Shown here in pieces: positions 27,173-34,408 of a stretch of 64,000 bases of DNA; positions within the stretch are counted from its first letter, which is position 1; each line of letters starts with the position of its first letter. The notes beneath the pieces are model-generated. The model was not told where the DNA came from. It saw only the letters and a program-made list of their open reading frames with translations, and did not search any database. The position numbers and the translations under genes are program-made. The stretch comes from Planctomycetota bacterium (GTDB lineage Bacteria; Planctomycetota; SZUA-567; H5-PLA8). The stretch spans positions 124,001-188,000 of the forward strand of contig JAKLKQ010000002.1 in NCBI GenBank assembly GCA_023150555.1, read 5' to 3'.

Positions 27173-27254
27173 CGGCGAGGTCTACCGCGACCGCCAGGCC
27201 ATCGGCGGCTGGTACGTGCTGCCGCCCGAGGCGGTCGAGAACGAGCAACGGTGA
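26991..27254 (+). CDS. small lipoprotein (outer-spanin-like)
   Basis: Protein of 87 residues. Signal MPTRAKRRSWMLPLALSASL ends in a lipobox LLAGC, so the mature N-terminal Cys would be lipidated. The mature part is ~60 residues, with VRDRIVFVRGGPAARVGEDKTVEVIVERDGEVY. An outer-membrane spanin is the likely role given the adjoining holin-like and coiled-coil proteins. It overlaps the preceding frame. Confidence 0.6.
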   Translation: MPTRAKRRSWMLPLALSASLLLAGCDVSLGPRVRDRIVFVRGGPAARVGEDKTVEVIVERDGEVYRDRQAIGGWYVLPPEAVENEQR

Positions 27255-27285
27255 TTACGCATTCCGTTACCGAAAGGAAGCCTTT

Positions 27286-27963
27286 ATGAGAACGTCCGCA
27301 CCGCTGATTCTCGCCGCCGTCTTATTCGTCGCACTTCTCGCCTCGCAGGCCGACGGCCGCCCGCGCCACGGCGCCTTCGCACCCGTGCCCAAGTCGATGC
27401 TGCGCGCCTCGCTGCGCCTGCGGGCCGGTGGCCGGGTTACCGGCGCGGCGGTTGCGATCGGCAAGCACCGCGCGCTGACCGCCCTGCACGCGACCGGAAC
27501 CGGCGAAGCCCTCGCTGTCGAGGTTTCCTCTCCAGACGGCGGCTACGCCTGGCGCGAGGCGACCGTCGTAGCACGCGACGAAACCCACGACCTGGCGCTG
27601 CTCGAGACCAAAGAGGCCTTTGGAGTGTGGGCGCCGCTCGCGAAGCGCGACACGTTGCGCCCCGGCGACGCCCTGATCGCCGTCGGCGCGCCGATGGGCA
27701 CCGCGCTGTGCGCTTCGGCCGGCTACCTGGCACGCGCCGGCGCCGAAGGCCACTGGCCGAACGACGCCGAGGCCTGGCAGGCGAGCAACGCCGGCTACTT
27801 CGGCAACAGCGGCGGCCCGGTCTTCGACGCGAACAGCGGCGAGATTGTCGGTATCGCCGTCGGCGGCGTCGGGCACTTCGCGGGCGGCATGGCGCCGAAC
27901 GCGCTCTTCTTCGAGCCCGCTCCGCGCCTGCGCGCGTTTCTCGAAGCGGCGGGGAAGGAATGA
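27286..27963 (+). CDS. secreted trypsin-like serine protease
   Basis: Protein of 225 residues with a signal peptide (MRTSAPLILAAVLFVALLAS). A chymotrypsin/HtrA-fold protease domain has the complete triad: His68 in TALHAT, Asp102 in THDLALLE, Ser175 in GNSGGPVFD. No PDZ domain. It is followed by ATGA overlap with the next gene and lies between the lysis cassette and the connector genes. Prohead proteases lack signal peptides, so an envelope target or host-interaction role is more likely. Confidence 0.85.
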   Translation: MRTSAPLILAAVLFVALLASQADGRPRHGAFAPVPKSMLRASLRLRAGGRVTGAAVAIGKHRALTALHATGTGEALAVEVSSPDGGYAWREATVVARDETHDLALLETKEAFGVWAPLAKRDTLRPGDALIAVGAPMGTALCASAGYLARAGAEGHWPNDAEAWQASNAGYFGNSGGPVFDANSGEIVGIAVGGVGHFAGGMAPNALFFEPAPRLRAFLEAAGKE

Positions 27964-28139
27964 AGGCTCTGGCCTCCGCGCGCGCGTACCTGGCGCGCTA
28001 CTGCCCGCGCTGCCGTGCGACGCGGCGCTGGCGCCGCGAGGCGAACGCGTATCGCGCCACCGGATGCGGCGCGCGGATCGTGGAACGCAACGGAAGGTGG
28101 ACCCTCACTACGGAGCGCAACGATGGCCCTGACGAATGA
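27960..28139 (+). CDS. small zinc-ribbon-like protein
   Basis: Protein of 59 residues, start overlapping the protease stop (ATGA). YCPRCRATRRWRREANAYRATGCGARIVERNGRWTL has CxxC and a later single Cys, a degenerate zinc-ribbon-like arrangement, and is strongly basic. It overlaps the next gene by 17 nt. No family recognised. Confidence 0.5.
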   Translation: MKALASARAYLARYCPRCRATRRWRREANAYRATGCGARIVERNGRWTLTTERNDGPDE

Positions 28140-28533
28140 ACAGACGACGCAGGTTTTCAAGATCTTCGGCCTGCCGCAGAACGGCGTCGCGTACGTTGCC
28201 TTCCGCCTGGTGAGCCTCTCCGGGCCCGCTGCGGAGACCTTCGACTTTACCGCCGCCGTGAGCGGACTCGACGCGCGGCTGGCCGCGCTGAGTGCCGAGC
28301 AGGAGGCGGAAGTCGCCGCGCTGCTTTCCGAATGGAGCACGCTCGAGGCCGACTACAGCGAGCTGCAGGTGCACGCCGACGGCGGAAGCGCCGGGCGATT
28401 GGTCGATCACCCCGCGCGCGCAGAGAATATCCGCGCGACACTGGCCAACCTGATCGGCTTCGCCGTGCCCAGCGGCGGGTTCATGGCCGAGGTCGAAGCC
28501 CATCGCCTGAACGGCGGAAGGATTGTGCGCTGA
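28123..28533 (+). CDS. phage-block protein, probable head-tail connector component
   Basis: Protein of 136 residues. A helical N-terminus (TNEQTTQVFKIFGLPQNGVAYVAFR) is followed by LDARLAALSAEQEAEVAALLSEWSTLEADYSELQVHADGG and LVDHPARAENIRATLANLIGF. The size, position and helical content suit a connector/adaptor; no motif settles it. The stop overlaps the next start (TGATG). Confidence 0.5.
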   Translation: MALTNEQTTQVFKIFGLPQNGVAYVAFRLVSLSGPAAETFDFTAAVSGLDARLAALSAEQEAEVAALLSEWSTLEADYSELQVHADGGSAGRLVDHPARAENIRATLANLIGFAVPSGGFMAEVEAHRLNGGRIVR

Positions 28534-28913
28534 TGAACGCCTTCGATTCCATCGGCACCGCCCTCGCCCGCGCCCGCGCCGCGCTGCTGAAAAGCCTCGG
28601 CGTAACGGTCACGTTTTCGCACCGCGGGGCGGCGGGCGTTGCGCTTCGCGCCGGCATCGTCTCCGAATCGACCGAAGGCGCCGCCTCACCGGGCCACTTC
28701 GCCGAAGAGCGCGTGCTGGAACTGCTGGTGCCTGCCGGCCAGGCCGGCTTCGCCGCGCCCACCGGCGACGCCGAGCCCGTCGTGCCCGGCGACTCCGTTC
28801 AATACCGCGCGCGCACCTACCACGTCGCCGCGCCGATCGCCAAGGACCGCTACGGACGCCTGTACCGCCTGCGCTGCGTCGAACGCAAGCGCCTGGGCGG
28901 CGGCCTCCTTTAA
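28533..28913 (+). CDS. head-tail joining (stopper-like) protein
   Basis: Protein of 126 residues. Beta-rich second half with VPGDSVQYRARTYHVAAPIAKDRYGRLYRLRCV, which recalls the GDxVxYxGxxYxV pattern of phage head-completion/stopper proteins. ATG overlaps the preceding TGA. Confidence 0.5.
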   Translation: MNAFDSIGTALARARAALLKSLGVTVTFSHRGAAGVALRAGIVSESTEGAASPGHFAEERVLELLVPAGQAGFAAPTGDAEPVVPGDSVQYRARTYHVAAPIAKDRYGRLYRLRCVERKRLGGGLL

Positions 28914-28928
28914 TAGGGAGCACGTTTC

Positions 28929-29411
28929 ATGCCCGCAGGCACGCTGCTGATCACGAAGACGCTCGACCGCATCGCCGTGATCGCCGCCGGGGTGTCTGGC
29001 ATCGGCGCCGCGCGCGTCCACCAGGGCTACCGGCGCTTCGCCGAGGCCGAGAACTTCGACGCGCAAGTCGCCGCGCTTTCGCCCGAGACCGAGGGCATCT
29101 TCGCCTTCTGGTTCCTGCGCGGCGGGCACGCGGCCGACGCCAGCGACGCGCAGTTCGATGTCGCGGGGGAATTGGTCTTCCGTCTGCCGAAGGACGCCAC
29201 GAGTGACGGCAACACTGCGATCGAACTCGCCGAACGTTTGAAAGACGCGTTGCTCGACGGCGGCAATTACCTCGAGGGCGAAGGCGCGCCGCAAGCGGTG
29301 CGCTACGCCTTCGCGGGACTGGAGACCGTGCGCGGCGCCGGCGTCGGCGTCTTCAGTTTCGGCAGCGATTCGAGAGCAGGCGGCGCGATTCGTTACTGGG
29401 GAGGCTGCTGA
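28929..29411 (+). CDS. phage-block protein, tail-completion-like
   Basis: Protein of 160 residues, preceded by GGGAG. Contains TEGIFAFWFLRGG and ELVFRLPKDATSDGNTAIELAERLKDALLDGGNYLEGEGAPQAVRYAF. Size and position suggest a tail-terminator-like protein; this is from context only. The stop overlaps the next ATG. Confidence 0.45.
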   Translation: MPAGTLLITKTLDRIAVIAAGVSGIGAARVHQGYRRFAEAENFDAQVAALSPETEGIFAFWFLRGGHAADASDAQFDVAGELVFRLPKDATSDGNTAIELAERLKDALLDGGNYLEGEGAPQAVRYAFAGLETVRGAGVGVFSFGSDSRAGGAIRYWGGC

Positions 29412-29797
29412 TGGCGCTCGAGAACGCCGAACTGACGATCGTCGCGGCGCAGCACGGCGCAGCCGCCTTCGGGACGCCGGTGGGCTTCGCGTTCGAACAC
29501 CGCGTCGAGCACGCGGAGTTGAGCGAACCCGGCGCCGAGGGCCCGGAAGCGCTTGGCCCGACGAGCAGACGCCTGGTCGCCGAGGTCGAGTGGCTTGACG
29601 GCGCGCCGGTGCCGCCCGGCACGGTGGCCGACCTGGCCGTGACCGTGCGGCGCAAGGACGGCGCGCACGCGACCTTCACGCTGGCCACGATGAAGGCCGG
29701 AACCTACGCAAAGCGAACCGGCAGCGCGCCGTTCCGCTGGCGGCAGCGCTTCGAACACCGCGGCGCGATGGCTGCCGATCCCGTGACGATTTCCTGA
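29411..29797 (+). CDS. phage-block structural protein
   Basis: Protein of 128 residues, probably beta-rich (ELTIVAAQHG, RLVAEVEWLDG, VADLAVTVRRKDGAHATFTLATMKAGTY). Located where tail-tube or minor structural genes occur; no family recognised. Confidence 0.45.
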   Translation: MALENAELTIVAAQHGAAAFGTPVGFAFEHRVEHAELSEPGAEGPEALGPTSRRLVAEVEWLDGAPVPPGTVADLAVTVRRKDGAHATFTLATMKAGTYAKRTGSAPFRWRQRFEHRGAMAADPVTIS

Positions 29798-29813
29798 ACG
29801 ACGGAGGACCGCG

Positions 29814-30038
29814 ATGAACTTCGATGCTTCCCCGACCCAACGCATGGCGCTGGGCACCCTCGCCGGCGGCGTCTCCGCCGAACCGCGCGGCGCAACTCGG
29901 AGTGCGCCGGACGAAGTGGATACGCAAACGGTAAGCCCGCGCGAAGGGCCCGGAATGCGCTGGCTGCGCTCGGAACTTGAACGCCGCGCCAACCGCAATG
30001 CCTTCTGCGCGCCGGCACGCGACCGGAGGAACGACTGA
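29814..30038 (+). CDS. small unknown phage-block protein
   Basis: Protein of 74 residues with GGAGG before the ATG. Low-complexity, charged, with GMRWLRSELERRANRNAF near the end. Its stop overlaps the next ATG. No function can be offered. Confidence 0.45.
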   Translation: MNFDASPTQRMALGTLAGGVSAEPRGATRSAPDEVDTQTVSPREGPGMRWLRSELERRANRNAFCAPARDRRND

Positions 30039-30484
30039 TGGCCGATCTTCTGCTGGCCGGCGCGACGATTCCGCCGCTGACCGCCGCCGACCCCGGCGAC
30101 GCGAGCGCCTGGACGCCGGGCATTTACTACGCGCTGCCGCCCATCGGCCGCGCACCGCGCGAAGCGGACCCCGAGTACGACGAACGCGACGTCGCGTTCG
30201 CGGGCGTGGACGGCGTGGGCACCAAACGCCTGGGTTTCCGCGGCCGCGACATCGACGCCGAACTCGTCTTCGTCGCCGCCGACGCGGCCTCCGCGCGCGC
30301 GGCGCGTGACGCGTTGCTTTCCTCGCTGCGCGCCGGGCGCTTCAGCGCCACCGTGCCCGGCGGATCCGCGCGCCCGTCGTGCCGCCTGCGGCGCGGCGGC
30401 TTCCGCGACGTGCGTTCCTTCACCCTGGGCGGGCGATACTGCCTGCTGTGCGCCGCCGGCGCGCGGCAACTCGCGTTGAGCTGA
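30038..30484 (+). CDS. phage-block structural protein
   Basis: Protein of 148 residues, beginning MADLLLAGATIPPLTAADPG. Segments FRGRDIDAELVFVAADAASARAARDALLSSLRAGRFSATVPGG and a Cys-containing C-terminus are reminiscent of tail-assembly proteins that measure insertion of domains, but no family is recognised. Confidence 0.45.
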   Translation: MADLLLAGATIPPLTAADPGDASAWTPGIYYALPPIGRAPREADPEYDERDVAFAGVDGVGTKRLGFRGRDIDAELVFVAADAASARAARDALLSSLRAGRFSATVPGGSARPSCRLRRGGFRDVRSFTLGGRYCLLCAAGARQLALS

Positions 30485-30498
30485 ACGGAGCATCCCAA

Positions 30499-32235
30499 AT
30501 GTCGATTCCCTACACGCCCGACTTCGCCGATGCCGCGCAGGATGCCTTCGCCGGCCAAGCCTTCGACGATCCCGGTTCGTCGGCGTACGCGGCGGCCGAT
30601 CCCGCGCGCGTCGACGCGAAGTATTTCCTCAAGCCGGTGCAGGACGAGATCCTCGCGCTGCAAGCGGGACGCGTGGCCTCGGCCAACTACCGCCGGACCT
30701 GGACCTGCGCCGGCGGCCTGAACGCCGGCGACCCCGTCTACGTCAGCGCCAACGACACGGTCACGAAGGCCGACGCGACGACGGCTACGAAAGCGCAGGT
30801 CATCGGCTTCGTGCGCTACAAGCCCACCACGACGACCTGCTACATCGAACACTTCCGCTACGTCTCGGGGCTTTCCGGCGGCACGGCCGGCGCGGCGGTG
30901 TACCTCACCGACGCCGGCGGCTTCAGCGCCAGCGCGGGCACCGTCACGAAAATCGTCGGGCAGTGGATCACCGCCACCGAAGCCCTGCTGCACGCCTCGC
31001 AGATGTCGGCCCTGGCCAGCGGCGTCACGGGCGGGACCACATCCTTCGTGCCGAAGTTCGCGTCGGCTACAACGCTTACGCTGTCGGCCTACGGCGACGA
31101 CGGTACCTACGGCACGCTGATGGCCATCGGGTCGAGCACCTTCAACGAGACCAGCACGCTCATGCGCTGGCGCGGGACCACGGTCCCCGTGAACTTCACG
31201 CATGCTTCGGCGGGCGGGACGGACCTCTTCTTTCGCGCCCAAAGCGCCTTCGCAGGGTCCGGCGGCAACGGCGCCAACATCTACTTCATGCCCGGCAGCG
31301 CGGACGGCGCGGGAACGGCGGGGCGCTTCCGCGTCTGCCTGGCCGGCGACGATACGAAATACATCGACCTCTATAAGGATGCTTTCGGCCAGGCCTGGTT
31401 TCGCAACAGCGAGAACTCGAAGATCATTTTCACGATCAGCGGCTCGAACTGCTTTGCGATCAACACCTCGATCGATACCGGCACCGCCGACGCCAGCCAG
31501 GGCAGCTTCGGCTTCTGGACCTGCAAGTCGTTCTTCATGGGCGCGGCCGGGGCATCGTCCGATATTACCGTGGGGCGCAAGGGCGCCACGATCCTGCGCT
31601 TGACCGCGGGCGCCGAGACCGACGCGTCGACCTTCCTCATGGCCTCCGGCACCGGCTCCGCGCCCTCGGCCTACACGAACAGCAGCGACACGGCCGGCAA
31701 GGATTGCATCTTCCGCACGCAGAGCGGCGGGGCGCACAGCGCGGCCAACCCGCGCGGCGGTAACTTCGCGATTCACCTGGGCTCGAAGGGTGCCGGCGGC
31801 TCGGGGAACAACGGCGAGTTCCTCGTCTACAGCCCGGCGAACAGCCTCAACCTGCTGGGCTGCCGAAGCGACCGCATCAACCGCCAGGACTTCTGGCAGT
31901 ACGTCACGCCCAGCAGCGGCTTCACCGCCGACGCGACGCCGACCACGATCAACAGCCTGACGCTCTCCGACAACTACGTCTATCACATCCGCGTTCGCGT
32001 GCTGGGCATTCGCACCGACGGGACCGTCCGCGAGTCCCACGAGTTCCTGCTCACCGCGTACCGCAACGGCGGAGGCGCGTCGATCCAGGACACGACCACC
32101 GTGCACGCGCCCGCCGCTCCCACGTGGACCGTCGCCTGCGCGACCAGCGGCAACGACGTCCAAGTCAATGTCACGGGGACGGCCCACAACATCAACTGGT
32201 TCTCGGAAATCAACTACGCACAGTTGAGCGAATAA
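30499..32235 (+). CDS. large Gly/Thr-rich surface or fibre protein
   Basis: Protein of 578 residues with GGAG before the ATG. N-terminal ~150 residues (ADPARVDAKYFLKPVQDEILALQAG...NAGDPVYVSANDTVTKADATTATKAQVIGFVRYK) look like an attachment domain. The centre is Gly/Ser/Thr/Asn-rich with repeated beta-type units (SSDITVGRKGATILRLTAGAETDASTFLMASGTGSAPS), typical of fibres. The C-terminus resembles a small beta domain (NYVYHIRVRVLGIRTDGTVRESHEFLLTAYRNGGG). Likely a tail or capsid fibre. Confidence 0.6.
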   Translation: MSIPYTPDFADAAQDAFAGQAFDDPGSSAYAAADPARVDAKYFLKPVQDEILALQAGRVASANYRRTWTCAGGLNAGDPVYVSANDTVTKADATTATKAQVIGFVRYKPTTTTCYIEHFRYVSGLSGGTAGAAVYLTDAGGFSASAGTVTKIVGQWITATEALLHASQMSALASGVTGGTTSFVPKFASATTLTLSAYGDDGTYGTLMAIGSSTFNETSTLMRWRGTTVPVNFTHASAGGTDLFFRAQSAFAGSGGNGANIYFMPGSADGAGTAGRFRVCLAGDDTKYIDLYKDAFGQAWFRNSENSKIIFTISGSNCFAINTSIDTGTADASQGSFGFWTCKSFFMGAAGASSDITVGRKGATILRLTAGAETDASTFLMASGTGSAPSAYTNSSDTAGKDCIFRTQSGGAHSAANPRGGNFAIHLGSKGAGGSGNNGEFLVYSPANSLNLLGCRSDRINRQDFWQYVTPSSGFTADATPTTINSLTLSDNYVYHIRVRVLGIRTDGTVRESHEFLLTAYRNGGGASIQDTTTVHAPAAPTWTVACATSGNDVQVNVTGTAHNINWFSEINYAQLSE

Positions 32236-32244
32236 GGAGGCCTC

Positions 32245-32511
32245 ATGGCCACGGTCACCTACGGCAAGACGATGGGCGGGAAGTTCAACGGCAAGGTCGA
32301 GATCGCGCTCGACGCCGCCGAAAAGCAGATGGTCAAGGACGCGCTGAAGGACTCCGTCGAAGCCGCCAAGCGCCAAGCCTTGAGCCTGTTTCGCAACGCG
32401 CTCGGGGAGGAAGAAGCCCGCGCCTCGAAGTCCGACACGGACCTCGCTCGCGAGATCGCGCGGCTTCAGGCGGAGCAGGCCAAGGCGCTGGACTTCGGGA
32501 CGATCGAGTAG
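32245..32511 (+). CDS. small helical phage-block protein
   Basis: Protein of 88 residues, AAGGAGG before the ATG. The C-terminal two-thirds forms a charged helix (DAAEKQMVKDALKDSVEAAKRQALSLFRNALGEEE...REIARLQAEQAKALDFG), possibly a coiled coil. Perhaps a fibre chaperone; no family recognised. Confidence 0.5.
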   Translation: MATVTYGKTMGGKFNGKVEIALDAAEKQMVKDALKDSVEAAKRQALSLFRNALGEEEARASKSDTDLAREIARLQAEQAKALDFGTIE

Positions 32512-32512
32512 T

Positions 32513-32580
32513 TCTGAGTCTTGAGCCCGCTTTCTGGCGGCTCAGGACCCAAGACGCAAGCCTCAAGACCCAAAAGGGAG
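32513..32580. repeat. quasi-repeat inside the phage-like block
   Basis: GAGTCTTGAGCC...GGCTCAGGACCCAAGAC GCAAGCCTCAAGACCC is built from related CTTGAG/CTCAAG and CAAGAC/GTCTTG words and could fold into an imperfect hairpin. The style is that of the host-type intergenic repeats in this window. Confidence 0.55.
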
Positions 32581-32588
32581 GAGCGCAC

Positions 32589-32771
32589 ATGCTTTACGAA
32601 TTGTCCGAGCCGCAAGCGCAGTTCATCCGCGAGGTGCTGCTGGGCACGCGCTACGAGGGCAACCTGCAGCAGATCAAGCAACAGAGCGACCTGGCGCTTT
32701 CGTGCATGCGCGCGCTGGAGCCCAAGAAAGAAGGCGGCGAAGCCACTCCTTCCCTGACCCCACGCCCCTGA
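32589..32771 (+). CDS. small phage-block protein with repeat-derived tail
   Basis: Protein of 60 residues with GGGAGG 8 nt before the ATG. Helical, LSEPQAQFIREVLLGTRYEG then NLQQIKQQSDLALSCMRALEPKK. The last residues (SLTPRP) are encoded by a CCTGACCCCACGCCCCTGACCCC quasi-repeat that supplies the stop. Unknown function. Confidence 0.5.
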   Translation: MLYELSEPQAQFIREVLLGTRYEGNLQQIKQQSDLALSCMRALEPKKEGGEATPSLTPRP

Positions 32772-32788
32772 CCCCTCACCTCTGCGAA
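32757..32788. repeat. CCCCTGACCCC-type quasi-repeat
   Basis: Contains CTGACCCCACGCCCC and TGACCCCTCACC, the complement of the GGGGCGAGGGGTCAGGGG words at 11780, 18640 and 48926. It ends the small gene before it. Confidence 0.7.
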
Positions 32789-32808
32789 CAAGCAAAGCGA
32801 GCGAGCCT

Positions 32809-34404
32809 ATGCATCCCGGCGGATTCACCACGCAGGCACCCGGCCACACGCGCGACATGGTTCGCTGGTTCGAAGCACAGCGCAGCGGACCGCGGTCGGT
32901 GCGCGTGCGCTTCCAGCCCGCGCCCGGTTACGAAGGGCGCTGGTTCGGCGTGTACGTCAACGGCGCGCTGCGCCCGCCGGCCGTCTACGCCGCCCCGGGC
33001 GCCGTGGCCGAGGCCGCGCGCGCCGTCGAGTCCGGCACCACGAAGGCCTTCGTGTACCTCGAGGACTTCGGCGGCTGGCCTGGCCCGCGAGGACGCTTTG
33101 ATCCGCACGGCATGGCGCGCGCCGCCGAAGCGCGGCTCGCCGACCGCCTGGCCTTCGCCTGGCGCGCACCTCGGGCGCATTCCGAAAGCGACGGCGGCGT
33201 GACCGCGGCATCCGGCGACAGCCAGCTCTCGAATGTCTCCGTGGACGGCGCGATACGCTTTGCGAACGTCGCGCCCGTGCAGGGGCAGCCCACGCGCGGG
33301 CGCCTGGGGTACGCGATCGCGACGACCGGCGGCGTGCACACCGTCACGTGGTACCGCGGAAGCACGCCCGTAGCCGAAGGCAGCCGCAGCGGCGACGGCG
33401 CCGTCGTCTGCGCGCCCGTCAACGGCAGCGGGCTGAGCGTGAGCGCCACGCTGGCCTACAGCGGCGACGTCGAAGCCGGCGCGGCCTTCGTCGAGTTGCG
33501 CTGGCCGGAGGCTTACCAGGTCCACTATTCGGCGAGCGCGCTCACGTTCCCCCGCGTGCCCGAGATCGTGGCGCTCGACACCGGGCGCGAGTCCTTCGCG
33601 GTCACCACGCCGGCGCTGGCGAGCGGCACGTACCAGGCCGCGGTGGTGCCGGTGCGCGACGGCATCGAGCAAGCCAGCGGGATCCTCGCCGTCACGGGAC
33701 TATCCATCCTCGCCGCACCGGAAGCGCCTGTGCTCGGAATGCCAACCGGCAACGCCGCGGCGACGACGATCAACTGGACGCCCGCCGAAGCAGGCGCGTC
33801 GTACGCCGTCTACGCGAGCAAGATCGACGAGCCCGTCAATTTCGGCGGCTTCGCCGCGCCGGCGCCCATCGCCACGGCCGTGGACGCGACCTCGGCGGTG
33901 CTCGCAGCGGTGACCGGCTACCCCGGGCGCGTGCGCGTGGCGGTGCGCGCGACGAAGGGCGGCGTCGAGGAAACCAACGGCGGCGAGCTGGTGCTCGAGT
34001 ACGACGCGGCCGGAGAACTGGTGCCCGCGCGCCCCAACCGAGCCACGGCGACGGGCCTTTCTGCGGACGGCCTTACGCTTTCGGTAACGGCCTGCATCGC
34101 CGCGGCCGAAGCCGACGCCGAGGCCGCCTATGCCGACCTGTACGTGCAGCCGGCCGGCACGCCGATCGACCTCGATACGCCGCAGGACAGCGCCGCGCTG
34201 TCCGCGCCGGTCAATGGCGTGCAGCGCACGGTACTCTCGTTCACCGCCTCCGCGCCGGGCTGGCACCGCTTCGCGGTGCTGACGCGCGCGGCGAACAGTT
34301 CGCGCTCGGCCTTCTACGCATTGCGTGACGTCTACCTGGCCGCCGACGCGCCGGGCGGCCCCGAATCCCTTTCCGTCGACGTCCTGCGCGGGACAAAGGA
34401 GTAA
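32809..34404 (+). CDS. multi-domain fibronectin/Ig-like virion protein
   Basis: Protein of 531 residues without signal peptide. N-terminal ~120 residues (RWFGVYVNGALRPPAVYAA) are followed by several beta-sandwich-like modules with Thr/Val/Pro patterns, e.g. GRLGYAIATTGGVHTVTWYRG, PEAPVLGMPTGNAAATTINW and TPAEAGASYAVYASKIDEP, the last resembling fibronectin type III. It probably forms part of a tail spike or adhesin. The next gene starts 5 nt after the stop. Confidence 0.6.
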   Translation: MHPGGFTTQAPGHTRDMVRWFEAQRSGPRSVRVRFQPAPGYEGRWFGVYVNGALRPPAVYAAPGAVAEAARAVESGTTKAFVYLEDFGGWPGPRGRFDPHGMARAAEARLADRLAFAWRAPRAHSESDGGVTAASGDSQLSNVSVDGAIRFANVAPVQGQPTRGRLGYAIATTGGVHTVTWYRGSTPVAEGSRSGDGAVVCAPVNGSGLSVSATLAYSGDVEAGAAFVELRWPEAYQVHYSASALTFPRVPEIVALDTGRESFAVTTPALASGTYQAAVVPVRDGIEQASGILAVTGLSILAAPEAPVLGMPTGNAAATTINWTPAEAGASYAVYASKIDEPVNFGGFAAPAPIATAVDATSAVLAAVTGYPGRVRVAVRATKGGVEETNGGELVLEYDAAGELVPARPNRATATGLSADGLTLSVTACIAAAEADAEAAYADLYVQPAGTPIDLDTPQDSAALSAPVNGVQRTVLSFTASAPGWHRFAVLTRAANSSRSAFYALRDVYLAADAPGGPESLSVDVLRGTKE

Positions 34405-34408
34405 GCGA

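Noticed and set aside
28123..30484. Tail tape-measure or long-tail assembly genes
   Set aside because: The genes here are all short (74-160 residues); none is long and helical enough, so no long tail is supported.
30127..32376. 749-codon minus-strand frame opposite the fibre gene
   Set aside because: No domain, no ribosome site; the plus-strand gene has coding features and is part of a packed co-oriented block.
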